From a bacterium SCSIO 12827 (GTDB lineage Bacteria > Pseudomonadota > Alphaproteobacteria > Rhodospirillales > Casp-alpha2), in assembly GCA_024397995.1 (NCBI GenBank), contig CP073746.1, forward strand, positions 1,674,001 through 1,738,000: DNA of 64,000 nt. The letters run 5' to 3'. Below, one piece after another: positions 24,788 to 33,397 of this stretch. The notes beneath the pieces are model-generated. The model was not told where the DNA came from. It saw nothing but the letters and a program-made list of their open reading frames with translations, and did not search any database. Each line of letters begins with the position of its first letter. The first letter of the stretch is position 1. The translations under genes were made by a program, and so were the position numbers.

Positions 24788-25578
24788 CCGAAGAAGAACT
24801 GAAACGCTTCGACGAGGACGGCTACCTGTTCTTTCCCGGAAAATTCACGCCGGAGGAAGCGGCCTGTCTGAAGGCCGAGGCCGAGGCCGTCTATGCCCTG
24901 GACCGGGAAGAGGTCTGGCGCGAGTCAAATGGCGTCGCCCGCACGGCCTTCGCCGCGCACAAGTACAATGAGGCGTTCCGGCGCTTAGGAGCCCATCCGC
25001 GCATGATCGATCCGGTGACCCAGGTTCTGGACGGCCCCGTCTACATGCACCAGTACAAGGTCAACGCCAAGGCCGCCTTCGACGGCGCCGTCTGGCAGTG
25101 GCACCAGGATTACGGTACCTGGAAGCGCGATGACGAGATGCCGGAACCCCGGGCCATGAACATCGCCGTGTTCCTGGACGACGTGACGGCGGCCAACGGC
25201 CCGTTGCTGTTCATCCCCGGCAGCCACAAGCAAGGCGTTGTCGACGCGGGCCACGACCTGGAGACGACCAGTTATCCGCTGTGGACCCTGGACCGGGACA
25301 AGGTGTCCGAATTGGCGGAACGGGGCGGCTGCGTCGCGCCGACCGGCCCGGCCGGCAGCATGCTGATGTTCTCGTCGCTGCTGGTTCATGCCAGCCCGCC
25401 CAACATCTCGCCGTTCGGGCGGACGATCGTTTATCTGTCGCTGTGCCATGTCGACAACCACATCCGCGCCTTCAACCGGGCGGAGTGGATCGCGCACCGC
25501 GACTTCACCCCCATCGAAGCCCTGAGCGACGATTGTCTCGACGAATTGGTCGCCAAGCGCCAACAAGCTGCGGAGTAA
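24778..25578 (+). CDS. Phytanoyl-CoA dioxygenase (PhyH) family enzyme
   Basis: A 2-oxoglutarate/Fe(II)-dependent oxygenase of 266 residues. The metal triad is visible: H109 and D111 in WQWHQDYGTW and H204 in LLVHASPP; R215 (PFGRTIVYLS) would hold 2-oxoglutarate. The pattern FIPGSHKQG is typical of the ectoine hydroxylase/PhyH branch. Its ATG overlaps the GntR stop region, and the SAF oxidoreductase follows after 6 bases, so the three form one operon. Substrate unknown. Confidence 0.9.
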   Translation: MRLTEEELKRFDEDGYLFFPGKFTPEEAACLKAEAEAVYALDREEVWRESNGVARTAFAAHKYNEAFRRLGAHPRMIDPVTQVLDGPVYMHQYKVNAKAAFDGAVWQWHQDYGTWKRDDEMPEPRAMNIAVFLDDVTAANGPLLFIPGSHKQGVVDAGHDLETTSYPLWTLDRDKVSELAERGGCVAPTGPAGSMLMFSSLLVHASPPNISPFGRTIVYLSLCHVDNHIRAFNRAEWIAHRDFTPIEALSDDCLDELVAKRQQAAE

Positions 25579-25584
25579 TCAATT

Positions 25585-26907
25585 TTGTATATCTATCAAG
25601 AACTCGCGGCCCGCGCCGCAGCGGGTAAGCCCGTTCGTGTCGGCCTGATCGGGGCCGGGAAATTCGGCTCCATGTTCCTGTCGCAGGTGCCGACGACGCC
25701 GGGCCTGGACGTCGCCGTCATTGCCGATCTGAGCCCCGACGGCACCAAGAAGGCCTGCCGCAACGTCGGCTGGCCGGACGACCTGATTGCCAAGACCAAA
25801 TTCGTCGACGATGCCATGGCCATGATGCAGGCGGGCGGCGTGGACGTGGTCGTCGAGGCCACGGGCAACCCGGTCGTTGGCCTGGTCCATGCGCGGGAAG
25901 CCATCCGCAACGGCATCCACATCGTCATGGTCAATGTCGAGGCCGACGTTCTGGCCGGCGGCCTGTTGGCCGAAGAAGCCCGCAAGGCGGGCGTCGTCTA
26001 TTCCATGGCCTACGGCGATCAGCCGGCCCTGACCTGTGAATTGGTCGAATGGGCGCGGGCCACGGGTTTCGAGGTCATTGCCGCGGGCAAGGGCACCAAA
26101 TACCTGCCGTCCTATCATGCCTCGACCCCGGACACGGTCTGGGACCACTACGGCCTGACCCCGGAACAGGCGGCCGCCGCCGGCATGAATAGCCAGATGT
26201 TCAACAGCTTTCTCGACGGCACCAAGTCGGCCCTGGAAATGGCGGCCATCGCCAACGGCACGGGCCTCACCCCGCCGTCGGACGGCCTGAATTTCCCGGC
26301 CGCCGGCATGGACGATCTTGCCCATGTCCTGCGCCCCATCGCCGACGGTGGGATGCTGGAACACAAGGGTCAGGTCGAGGTCGTGTCGTCCCTGGAACGC
26401 GACGGCCGCCCGGTGTTCAAGGATCTGCGCTGGGGCGTCTATGTGGTGATCGAAGCCCCCAACGATTACGCCGCCGCCTGCTTCCGCCAGTACGGCATGA
26501 ACACGGATGCCTCCGGGCGCTATTCCGCCATGTTCAAGCCGTTCCACCTGATCGGTCTGGAATTGAATATCTCGATCCTGTCGGCGGCGCTGTTGAACAA
26601 GCCGACGGGCTCGACCCTGGGCTTCCGAGGCGACGTCGTGGCGACGGCCAAACGCGACCTGAAGGCGGGCGAAATGCTCGACGGCGAGGGCGGATTCACC
26701 GTCTGGGGCAAGCTGTACCCGGCGGAAAAATCGCTAAAGCTCGGCGGCCTGCCCATCGGTCTGGCCCATAAGGTCAAGTTGAAGGCCGACATTCCAGCCA
26801 ATCAGCCGGTGCGATGGCAGGACGTGGACGCCGACGAAACCCTGGATGCGGTGAAAATTCGCCGGGAAATGGAAGCGCACTTCCGTTTGCCGGTCGCGGC
26901 CGAATAA
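25585..26907 (+). CDS. NAD(P)-dependent oxidoreductase with C-terminal SAF domain
   Basis: A 440-residue protein. The N-terminal Rossmann fold (VRVGLIGAGKFGSMFLSQV, about 18-36) and homoserine-dehydrogenase-like core (EATGNPVVGLVHAREAI) are followed by a C-terminal SAF domain (TLGFRGDVVATAKRDLKAGE). Proteins of this layout occur in sugar-acid and other catabolic operons, and their exact reactions are mostly unproven. The start is TTG at 25585 with CGGAG 9 bases upstream. It follows the PhyH gene in the GntR operon. Confidence 0.82.
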   Translation: MYIYQELAARAAAGKPVRVGLIGAGKFGSMFLSQVPTTPGLDVAVIADLSPDGTKKACRNVGWPDDLIAKTKFVDDAMAMMQAGGVDVVVEATGNPVVGLVHAREAIRNGIHIVMVNVEADVLAGGLLAEEARKAGVVYSMAYGDQPALTCELVEWARATGFEVIAAGKGTKYLPSYHASTPDTVWDHYGLTPEQAAAAGMNSQMFNSFLDGTKSALEMAAIANGTGLTPPSDGLNFPAAGMDDLAHVLRPIADGGMLEHKGQVEVVSSLERDGRPVFKDLRWGVYVVIEAPNDYAAACFRQYGMNTDASGRYSAMFKPFHLIGLELNISILSAALLNKPTGSTLGFRGDVVATAKRDLKAGEMLDGEGGFTVWGKLYPAEKSLKLGGLPIGLAHKVKLKADIPANQPVRWQDVDADETLDAVKIRREMEAHFRLPVAAE

Positions 26908-27034
26908 ACCTGTCGTTTCGACGGATGCGGCGCTTGGTGTACCCGTAACGGGCGAAATCTCCATAGGTTTACCCGTTGGGCTGCCTATTCTACAATCCCG
27001 TATCAAGCTGAATGGGTGCGTCGTGAGATAGGTT

Positions 27035-27511
27035 TTGGAACGTCGAAATTCTTCAGAGTCGGCCAGTTCTCGCGTTCAGGATGAAAACCTGCGACTGATC
27101 CTGTCCACGGAACAGGAGCAATGGATAAAACAGCAAATCGGCATGGCTGCGGGTCTTGCGTGGGCTTCCGTGTTTTTCCTGATGTTGAGCGCCGGCTGGC
27201 TGACTGCTGTGTTTTCCGGGGCGATCTCTGATCGCGCGTCTCAAAGCTGCTTCGAATTGGCGGTGGATACACCGAATTATCAGAAAGTGTCCGAGGAACT
27301 TCGTGCACAGGGGCTGTCGCCCTGCCCAGCGGCAGGCGACGCGAGCCAGGAGTTCAAATGGCGTGACCTGGTCTGGCTGCCGACGCTGATCGCCATGATC
27401 ACATTGATGATTTCCACGCTTACGCTTGGGCGGAATTTGTATCTGTTGCGTCGATACAAAGGATACCTAACTGATCACGATGCATTCTTGCGCAAGTACA
27501 ACCGCCCGTAA
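27035..27511 (+). CDS. Unknown membrane protein
   Basis: Not recognised. A 158-residue protein with two membrane segments, GMAAGLAWASVFFLMLSAGWLTAVF (about 36-60) and LVWLPTLIAMITLMISTLTL (about 112-131), separated by a loop with two cysteines (CFELAV and PCPAAG), which are probably periplasmic and may form a disulfide. It starts with TTG at 27035, following AGG. It stands alone between the GntR operon and a convergent PAS gene. Confidence 0.6.
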   Translation: MERRNSSESASSRVQDENLRLILSTEQEQWIKQQIGMAAGLAWASVFFLMLSAGWLTAVFSGAISDRASQSCFELAVDTPNYQKVSEELRAQGLSPCPAAGDASQEFKWRDLVWLPTLIAMITLMISTLTLGRNLYLLRRYKGYLTDHDAFLRKYNRP

Positions 27512-27554
27512 CCGGCGGCCGCGCTGCGTTTTTGATTGAGCCTGCAGGCAAGCT

Positions 27555-28073
27555 TTAGAACAGGGTCGGATCGGTAGGCCGCGACGTTTTCCGCTCCTTC
27601 AGCCGTTCGACGACGACGATCAGTTTATCGACGTCGCCGGATGGCCCCAAAAGCGGCAAGATCAGGCGTTCGTGGTTTCCCGAGGCGTCATAGGTTTCAA
27701 AGCTCCGCTGCAACAGGACCGGGTGGCCGGTGCTGACGCAGCGGTCGTAAGATTCTTTGACTTCCTGGAAATCATATTGGTGACTGACCTCGTAAAAGGT
27801 CAGGCCCGTGTGGTCTGGAACCTCAAGCTTCCAACGGTTCTGGACAATGGTGGTGCCGACGAAACGATAGCGAAAATCGGTGACGTCGGGACGTAATAGG
27901 ACGTCGAGAACCAGCATGATGGGCGCGTCCTGATAGACGTCGATCAGCTTGAAATCATCCCAGGATGGCGTCGGTGCGGAACCGGCCTGCCCACGCCAAT
28001 AATCCCAGACGCGGCGAGTGCGGAGGCCGGTCAGGTGGTTGTCGATATCGTGGATTGTTCTGTAGGTCGCCAT
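27555..28073 (-). CDS. PAS_5-type single-domain protein
   Basis: A 172-residue protein of the alphaproteobacterial PAS_5 pattern: LRTRRVWDYWRGQAGSAPTPSWDDFKLIDV at the start, LLRPDVTDFRYRFVGTTIV in the middle, and GHPVLLQRSFETYDASGNHERLILPL near the end. No kinase or other output domain is attached. Such proteins are numerous in the Rhodospirillales and have no assigned function. The ATG at 28073 is chosen. The longer frame upstream has out-of-character composition. Confidence 0.78.
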   Translation of the reverse strand: MATYRTIHDIDNHLTGLRTRRVWDYWRGQAGSAPTPSWDDFKLIDVYQDAPIMLVLDVLLRPDVTDFRYRFVGTTIVQNRWKLEVPDHTGLTFYEVSHQYDFQEVKESYDRCVSTGHPVLLQRSFETYDASGNHERLILPLLGPSGDVDKLIVVVERLKERKTSRPTDPTLF

Positions 28074-28209
28074 GAACGCGGAGTCATACGAAGAGATGCA
28101 GTTCCGCGAAAGCTGGACAGAAGTGTTAGACCAATTTTTAGGTGCAGCGGCGGCCCCGCCACGGCACTGATCCGTTGCCGGGGCGGGGGACCCGTGCCAT
28201 AAGCGGGCG

Positions 28210-29220
28210 ATGTCCGAAACCCAACAAAGCGCTGATTCGCCTCGTGTCTGGGTGCTGGCCGACGACCGGCCCGGCAACCGCAGCCAATGCCTGGGCGTGG
28301 CCCGGGTCCTGGGTCTGCCGTTCGCGCAGAAGGACATTGAATACGGTCCCCTGGTACGTCTGCATAACGCGCTGCTGGGGGCGTCCTTCGCAGCCATTAC
28401 GCCGGCCTCGCGGGCCCTGTTGACGCCGCCCTGGCCGGATCTGGTGCTCGGCGCCGGGCGGCGCTCGGCCTCCGTTGCGCGCAAGATCAAGAAACTGTCC
28501 GGTGGCCGCACGAAACTGGTTCATGTCATGCATCCGGGGGCCGGGGCAGGGGATTTCGATCTGATCGCCCAGCCTGCCCATGATGCCCGGCCCACGACCG
28601 CCAACACCTTGACCATTCCCGCTGCCGCCCATGGTGTGACGGCGGACATTCTGGACGCGGCCAAGGAAGAATGGGAAGCGGCCTTTGCCCATCTGCCGCG
28701 CCCGCTGATTGCCCTTATGGTCGGCGGCAGCACCCGGCGGCGCGAGTTCGGCCCGGAAATGGCGGCCGAGGTCGCGGGCCTTGCTGCTAAGATGGCGCGG
28801 GAACGGGGTGGCTCCTTGTTGGTTTCGACCAGCCGGCGGGTCGAGGAATCCGAAGACCCGGGCACCATGCCGGCTCTGCTGGCCGCTTTTGCAGACGTGC
28901 CGCACCATCTGTATCGCTGGGGCGATCCGGCGGGGAACCCTTACATGGGCTATCTCGCCCATGCCGACGCCGTGGTGGTGACGGGGGATTCCGTTTCCAT
29001 GTCGACCGAGGCTTGCGCCCGCCCGGGGCCGGTCTATCTCTACGCGCCGCCGCCCTTGATCACGCCCAAGCACAAGCGGTTCCATGACTACCTGTTCGGC
29101 GAAGGTTATGCCCGGCCGCTGACGGCGGAAACGGTTTGGGACGATTGGACCCACGCGCCCCTCAACCCGGCGGAAGACATCGCTCGCGCTATCCGGGAGC
29201 GCCTGAACATCGCCGCCTGA
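28210..29220 (+). CDS. ELM1/GtrOC1-family putative glycosyltransferase
   Basis: A 336-residue protein of the mitochondrial fission ELM1-like family. Key patterns are VWVLADDRPGNRSQCLGVA near the N-terminus, DLVLGAGRRSASVARKI, ALMVGGSTRRREF and TGDSVSMSTEACARPGPVYLY. The family is thought to be glycosyltransferase-like (GT-B fold); bacterial members lie near lipopolysaccharide or nucleotide-sugar genes, but here there is none. Stands alone or with the next gene, 74 bases on. Confidence 0.82.
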   Translation: MSETQQSADSPRVWVLADDRPGNRSQCLGVARVLGLPFAQKDIEYGPLVRLHNALLGASFAAITPASRALLTPPWPDLVLGAGRRSASVARKIKKLSGGRTKLVHVMHPGAGAGDFDLIAQPAHDARPTTANTLTIPAAAHGVTADILDAAKEEWEAAFAHLPRPLIALMVGGSTRRREFGPEMAAEVAGLAAKMARERGGSLLVSTSRRVEESEDPGTMPALLAAFADVPHHLYRWGDPAGNPYMGYLAHADAVVVTGDSVSMSTEACARPGPVYLYAPPPLITPKHKRFHDYLFGEGYARPLTAETVWDDWTHAPLNPAEDIARAIRERLNIAA

Positions 29221-29294
29221 TCTCTGCGTTGCGTCGGCGGGTCGTTGCGCTACGATGCGGCCGGGGGCGATCACCAGGGGACGGAAACAGACAT

Positions 29295-30293
29295 ATGGCC
29301 AACGAGCTTCTTTTCGGGATTCAAACCAACGGCATCAAGCACACCCATGCGGACCCCATGCCGGATGTGGATACGCGCTTCCGCATGGTGCGCGATGCGG
29401 GTGTGTTCGATTACATCGACAAGACCCCGGACCCGGATCAGATCGACGATTTCGAGCGCGCGCGGGACAAATACGGCCTGCCGGTGCGGGCGGGCGGTTG
29501 GTTCTATGTCCTGGGCCAGGACGAGGCGCTGCTGGAAAAGAACCTGGAGACGGGCCGCCGGCTGGGCTCACTCGTCCATAACACCCAGATCAAACTTCAC
29601 CATGCGAAGGGCCATGTGGTCACGGACGAGGAAGTCCTGAACGCCTACTTATGGGCGGCGGAGTTGGGCGAAAAGTACGGCGTCACGCCCTGCTTCGAGG
29701 TCCATGTGAATATGTGGTCGGAAGACTTCGCGCGGGTCGCCCGTGTCGGTCGCATGGTCGAGGCACGGGGGATGGAGTTCAACATCACTCTCGACCACAG
29801 CCACGTCATCTTCAAGATCGACAACCCCAAGGAACAGAAGATTTTCGACACGGCAGGGCAGATTGCGGCGGGGGAGGTGATCCTTGATCCCTACACGCCC
29901 GGAAATGTGGTGCAGCAGTGGATCGAGGCTGGCTGGGTCCGCCATTGCCATGCCCGGGCTGCGATCCCCAACAACCCGGTCAACGAAACAGGCCGCCATC
30001 CCGACGGCAGCGTCGGCAGGGGGATCCAGTATCCCTTCGTGCAGCCGGGGCCGGGCGAGTATCACGCTGACTGGGACGGGGCGTTGCTGGAGCCGTGGAA
30101 GGAATGCATCCGCATGCTGATGCGTCACCACGCGGCGGACCCCACGGGCAAGCTGGGCCAGATTTCGACCGAATTCATTCCCGGCACGGATTACGGCGAG
30201 GGATGTAGATATTCCCTTTTCGACCAGGCAGTCGCCTGCGTCGAATGGATGCGTGACACCTGGGACGTGATCCGCCGCGAGGCGGCGGCATAA
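29295..30293 (+). CDS. TIM-barrel, xylose-isomerase-like protein
   Basis: About 332 residues with the alternating strand-helix pattern of the sugar phosphate isomerase/epimerase-like fold. Metal-ligand-type stretches are FEVHVNMWSEDF, ITLDHSHVIF and RHCHARAAIPNNP, with the acid-histidine pairs expected in this superfamily. The function and substrate are unknown. It starts at ATG 29295; the frame upstream overlaps the previous gene and is not coding. It is convergent with the fumarylacetoacetase-family gene. Confidence 0.7.
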   Translation: MANELLFGIQTNGIKHTHADPMPDVDTRFRMVRDAGVFDYIDKTPDPDQIDDFERARDKYGLPVRAGGWFYVLGQDEALLEKNLETGRRLGSLVHNTQIKLHHAKGHVVTDEEVLNAYLWAAELGEKYGVTPCFEVHVNMWSEDFARVARVGRMVEARGMEFNITLDHSHVIFKIDNPKEQKIFDTAGQIAAGEVILDPYTPGNVVQQWIEAGWVRHCHARAAIPNNPVNETGRHPDGSVGRGIQYPFVQPGPGEYHADWDGALLEPWKECIRMLMRHHAADPTGKLGQISTEFIPGTDYGEGCRYSLFDQAVACVEWMRDTWDVIRREAAA

Positions 30294-30302
30294 GACCGGG
30301 GA

Positions 30303-31151
30303 TTATTCCGGCCAGGCTTTGACCTCGGTCTTCTGCTCGCCCAGACCTTCGATGCCGACGCGCATGACATCGCCGGCCTTCAGGAAGCGCGGCGGCTTCA
30401 TGCCGAGCCCCACGCCCGGCGGCGTGCCCGTGGCGATGATGTCGCCCGGCATCAGGGTCATGTACTGGCTGACCACGGACACCAGATTGAAGACGTTGAA
30501 CACCATGGTCTTGGTGCTGCCGTCCTGCATCATCTGGCCCGAGACCTCGCACCAGATGCGCAGGTTCTGCGGGTCCGGCACCTCGTCGGGGGTGACCAGC
30601 CAGGGACCGAAGGGGGCGAAGGTGTCGAAGCTTTTGCCCTTCACCCATTGGCCCGTGGTTTCCAGCTGGAATGCTCGTTCCGACACATCGTTCATGACGG
30701 CATAGCCGGCGATGTGGTTGAGGGCGTCCGCTTCCTCGACGTATTGGGCGCGCTTGCCGATGACGACGGCGAGTTCCGCTTCCCAATCGCCTTTTTCCGA
30801 GCCCTTGGGCAGCACGACAGGGTCGGTCGGGCCGCTGAGCGAGGTGATCGCCTTGGTGAAGATGATCGGCTCTTCCGGCAGGGCCATGCCGGCCTCCGCC
30901 GCATGGTTGGCATAGTTCAAGCCGATGGCGACGATCTTGCCGACGCCGGCGACCGGCGCACCCAAGCGCGGTGATCCACCGACGGCGGGAAATTCTTCCG
31001 GGTCCATGGCGTTCAGGCGGGCCAGACGGTCGCTGACCAGCGTTTCCGGCGTGATGTCGGGCAGGCGGTCGGACAGGTCGCGGATGCGGCCGGCGGCATC
31101 CAGCAGGCCGGGGCGTTCCTCGCCCTTGGGGCCATAGCGCAGCAATTTCAT
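30303..31151 (-). CDS. Fumarylacetoacetate hydrolase family protein
   Basis: A 282-residue FAH-family enzyme acting on C-C bonds of diketo or enol acids. Motifs are IGLNYANHAAEAG, PIIFTKAITSLSGP, DWEAELAVVIGK with the metal-binding acidic residues, GYAVMNDVSERAFQ and GDIIATGTPPGVGLGMKPP. The length fits single-domain bacterial members such as ureidoglycolate lyase or 2,4-diketo-3-deoxyfuconate hydrolase. The reaction cannot be decided from sequence alone. Confidence 0.9.
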   Translation of the reverse strand: MKLLRYGPKGEERPGLLDAAGRIRDLSDRLPDITPETLVSDRLARLNAMDPEEFPAVGGSPRLGAPVAGVGKIVAIGLNYANHAAEAGMALPEEPIIFTKAITSLSGPTDPVVLPKGSEKGDWEAELAVVIGKRAQYVEEADALNHIAGYAVMNDVSERAFQLETTGQWVKGKSFDTFAPFGPWLVTPDEVPDPQNLRIWCEVSGQMMQDGSTKTMVFNVFNLVSVVSQYMTLMPGDIIATGTPPGVGLGMKPPRFLKAGDVMRVGIEGLGEQKTEVKAWPE

Positions 31152-31348
31152 GGATGGGACTCCCGGATGGATTTTAGACGTCTTTGACCGGTTTTCGCAC
31201 CGGTGGCCGCATTAGGCTTCGCAGGGCCGGGAAGGTCAAGACCGTTACCTGGAATTTTATGAAAGTTTTATAGAATATTGAAAACACTTAATATTTTTGT
31301 TGGAATTTGAAGCGGAGCGTAAGCTGCGGAAGAAAAGGAATTTCCGCC

Positions 31349-31969
31349 ATGGTGCTCCGCCGACCCGGTTTATTGTCCTTCGGGCGCCCGGCGCTGGTTG
31401 AAAACCAGCGGGGCTCGTCCCTGGTCGAATTCGCCTTCGCAGCCCCCCTGGTTGTGTTGATGCTCATCGCCATCATCGAGTTCGGCATGATCATGTTTGT
31501 CTCGACGTTGATGGAAAGTGCGCTGCGTGATGCCGCACGGTTCGGCATCACCGGTCAGGAGCCGGAGGGGGGCACGCGTCTGGAACAAATCATCGCGATT
31601 GTCGAGGACCGCACCATCGGCCTGGTCGATATGGCCGACGCCAAGGTCGAGGTTCGGGTCTACCCCACCTTCGGCGATGTCGGCCGCGGCGAAGCCTTCG
31701 TCGACGGCAACGGTAATGGTGTCTACGATCCGGGCGAGACCTTCACCGACGAGAACGGCAACGGTGCCCACGATGCGGACATCGGCGAGGCCGGGGCCGG
31801 CGACGCCGGGTCGATCGTCGCCTACCGCATGGAATACGCCTGGCCGCTGCGCACACCGTTGGCGGGGCCTTTGATCGGCGAAGACGGCAAGTTCGTTTTG
31901 AAATCGGCCATCGCCGTGCGCAACGAACCCTATGATCAGGCCATCGGCGCACCGGCGCCGGGCGGGTGA
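31349..31969 (+). CDS. TadE-like pseudopilin with calcium-binding-type loops
   Basis: A 206-residue TadE-family protein. The prepilin-like cleavage region is RGSSLVEFAFAAP (about 21-33), followed by a hydrophobic helix VVLMLIAIIEFGMIMFV, the pattern of pseudopilins processed by the prepilin peptidase. A soluble domain holds DGNGNGVYDPGE (119-130) and DENGNGAHDADI (134-145). The first has all six positions of a canonical EF-hand loop, the second lacks the last acidic ligand. ATG at 31349 has AAAAGGAA upstream; a TTG at 31307 is less likely. Confidence 0.85.
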   Translation: MVLRRPGLLSFGRPALVENQRGSSLVEFAFAAPLVVLMLIAIIEFGMIMFVSTLMESALRDAARFGITGQEPEGGTRLEQIIAIVEDRTIGLVDMADAKVEVRVYPTFGDVGRGEAFVDGNGNGVYDPGETFTDENGNGAHDADIGEAGAGDAGSIVAYRMEYAWPLRTPLAGPLIGEDGKFVLKSAIAVRNEPYDQAIGAPAPGG

Positions 31970-31977
31970 GGGGCGTC

Positions 31978-32535
31978 ATGGGCGTTATCCGCAAGTTCCT
32001 GAACCGGTTCCGGCGCGACGGGCGGGGGACCATCTCCGTCGAGTTGGCGATCGCCGTGCCGGTGCTGACGGGCCTATTGATGTCGGGGGTCGAGGTCACG
32101 CGCTATGTCCTGATCAACCAAAAGCTGGAGCGCACGGCGGCGACCATGGGCGATTTGATCTCGCGCATGCCGGAACTGACCGAAGGCGACATTACGTCGT
32201 TCTTCGCAGCCTCGGACCAGGTCATGACCCCATATGACGTTCAGGTCGGCGGCCGGGTCATCATATCGTCGATCGCCCGGGACGGCGGCGGCCCGGAAAT
32301 CATCTGGCAGCGAACATACGGTCTGGCGCCGGCGGCAAGCCGGTTCGGCGCCATGGGCGACCCGGCGGTGTTGCCCGCCGGATTTGAGGTCCGCGACAGC
32401 GAAAACGTCATCACCGCCGAGGTGTTTTATGATTTCGAGCCGATCATGATGACCGCCGTGCTGGAGGCTGGGCAGCTTTATTCCAGCGCCGTGTTCCGAC
32501 CGCGTTTCGGAAGCCTGACCACCGTCAATCCCTGA
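31978..32535 (+). CDS. TadE/TadF-like pseudopilin
   Basis: A 185-residue TadE-like protein with the GTISVELAIAVPVLTGLLMSGVEV signature near the N-terminus, consisting of a Gly before the predicted cleavage site and a Glu at position +5 within the hydrophobic helix. It is coupled to the previous TadE-like gene (GAGGGG before the ATG; a GTG at 31966 is also possible and would overlap the previous stop). Together they form a minor pseudopilin pair, encoded 10 kb from the main Tad locus. Confidence 0.82.
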   Translation: MGVIRKFLNRFRRDGRGTISVELAIAVPVLTGLLMSGVEVTRYVLINQKLERTAATMGDLISRMPELTEGDITSFFAASDQVMTPYDVQVGGRVIISSIARDGGGPEIIWQRTYGLAPAASRFGAMGDPAVLPAGFEVRDSENVITAEVFYDFEPIMMTAVLEAGQLYSSAVFRPRFGSLTTVNP

Positions 32536-32600
32536 TCCGGTCCGCCCGCCAACCAATTCGTGATTTGAGCGGACTGGGGGCGGTGGGGGATAGTGGGTCC

Positions 32601-33317
32601 ATGAAACGTCTGTTCATTTCGTGCCTGGGACTGTTCCTCGCAACCGGTGCCGTATCGTTGGCCGTTGCGGGGGGCGACGCGTTGCCGGCGGATCTGGTCG
32701 CGCGGTCGTGGGAGCAGATGACTTTCGACGGCAAACGCGCCAACCGATACAGCGCCTGCGGCGACGACTGCATCGCGGTTGATACGGATTCCAGTGTGTC
32801 CCTGATCGGGCGGCCCATAGCGGTGGATTTGGCGCAAATGCCGGTGCTGACCTGGGAATGGAAGGTGGATCTGCCCGTGGCTGCGACGGACTTGACCGTG
32901 AAGGGGCGGGATGATCGGGCCCTGGCCCTTTACGTGACCTTCCCATACGACCCTGACACGGCGACGTTTTCGGAATCTCTGCTGCGTCCCTTGGTCGAAT
33001 TGACGCGCGGCAAGGACGCACCGGCGCGAACCCTGTCCTATGTCTGGAGCGGCGACACGACCACGCCCGGCACGGTCGTCGCCAGCCCTTATTTCGGCGA
33101 CGTCAACGTGATGATCGTGGCGCGCACCGACCGTGCCCCCCTGGGTATGTGGCTGCGGGAAACGGTTGATGTGGCGGCGGATCATGAACGGGTGTTCGGC
33201 CGTCGTCCGCTGCGTGCGTCGCATGTGCTGATCGGTGCCGACACCGACGATACGGGGACACGCAACCGGGGTCTTGTACGCAATATCGCGTTCCAACCGC
33301 GACCGGGCGACAAATGA
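32601..33317 (+). CDS. DUF3047 family exported protein
   Basis: A 238-residue protein with a signal peptide (MKRLFISCLGLFLATGAVSL, cleaved around VAG-GD). The DUF3047 pattern includes LTWEWKVD, DDRALALYVTF, LSYVWSGD and RDVAADHERVFGR-like segments. Function unknown. Two Cys in SACGDDC may form a disulfide in the periplasm. It starts 65 bases after the pseudopilin gene and precedes the GSCFA gene. Confidence 0.8.
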   Translation: MKRLFISCLGLFLATGAVSLAVAGGDALPADLVARSWEQMTFDGKRANRYSACGDDCIAVDTDSSVSLIGRPIAVDLAQMPVLTWEWKVDLPVAATDLTVKGRDDRALALYVTFPYDPDTATFSESLLRPLVELTRGKDAPARTLSYVWSGDTTTPGTVVASPYFGDVNVMIVARTDRAPLGMWLRETVDVAADHERVFGRRPLRASHVLIGADTDDTGTRNRGLVRNIAFQPRPGDK

Positions 33318-33397
33318 TGAAGGTTTTCCTCTTGAATGCGGAACGATAAGGTCTTCACGTCGGATAATATCGAATACTAAGGGAGACCGTCTTAGGG

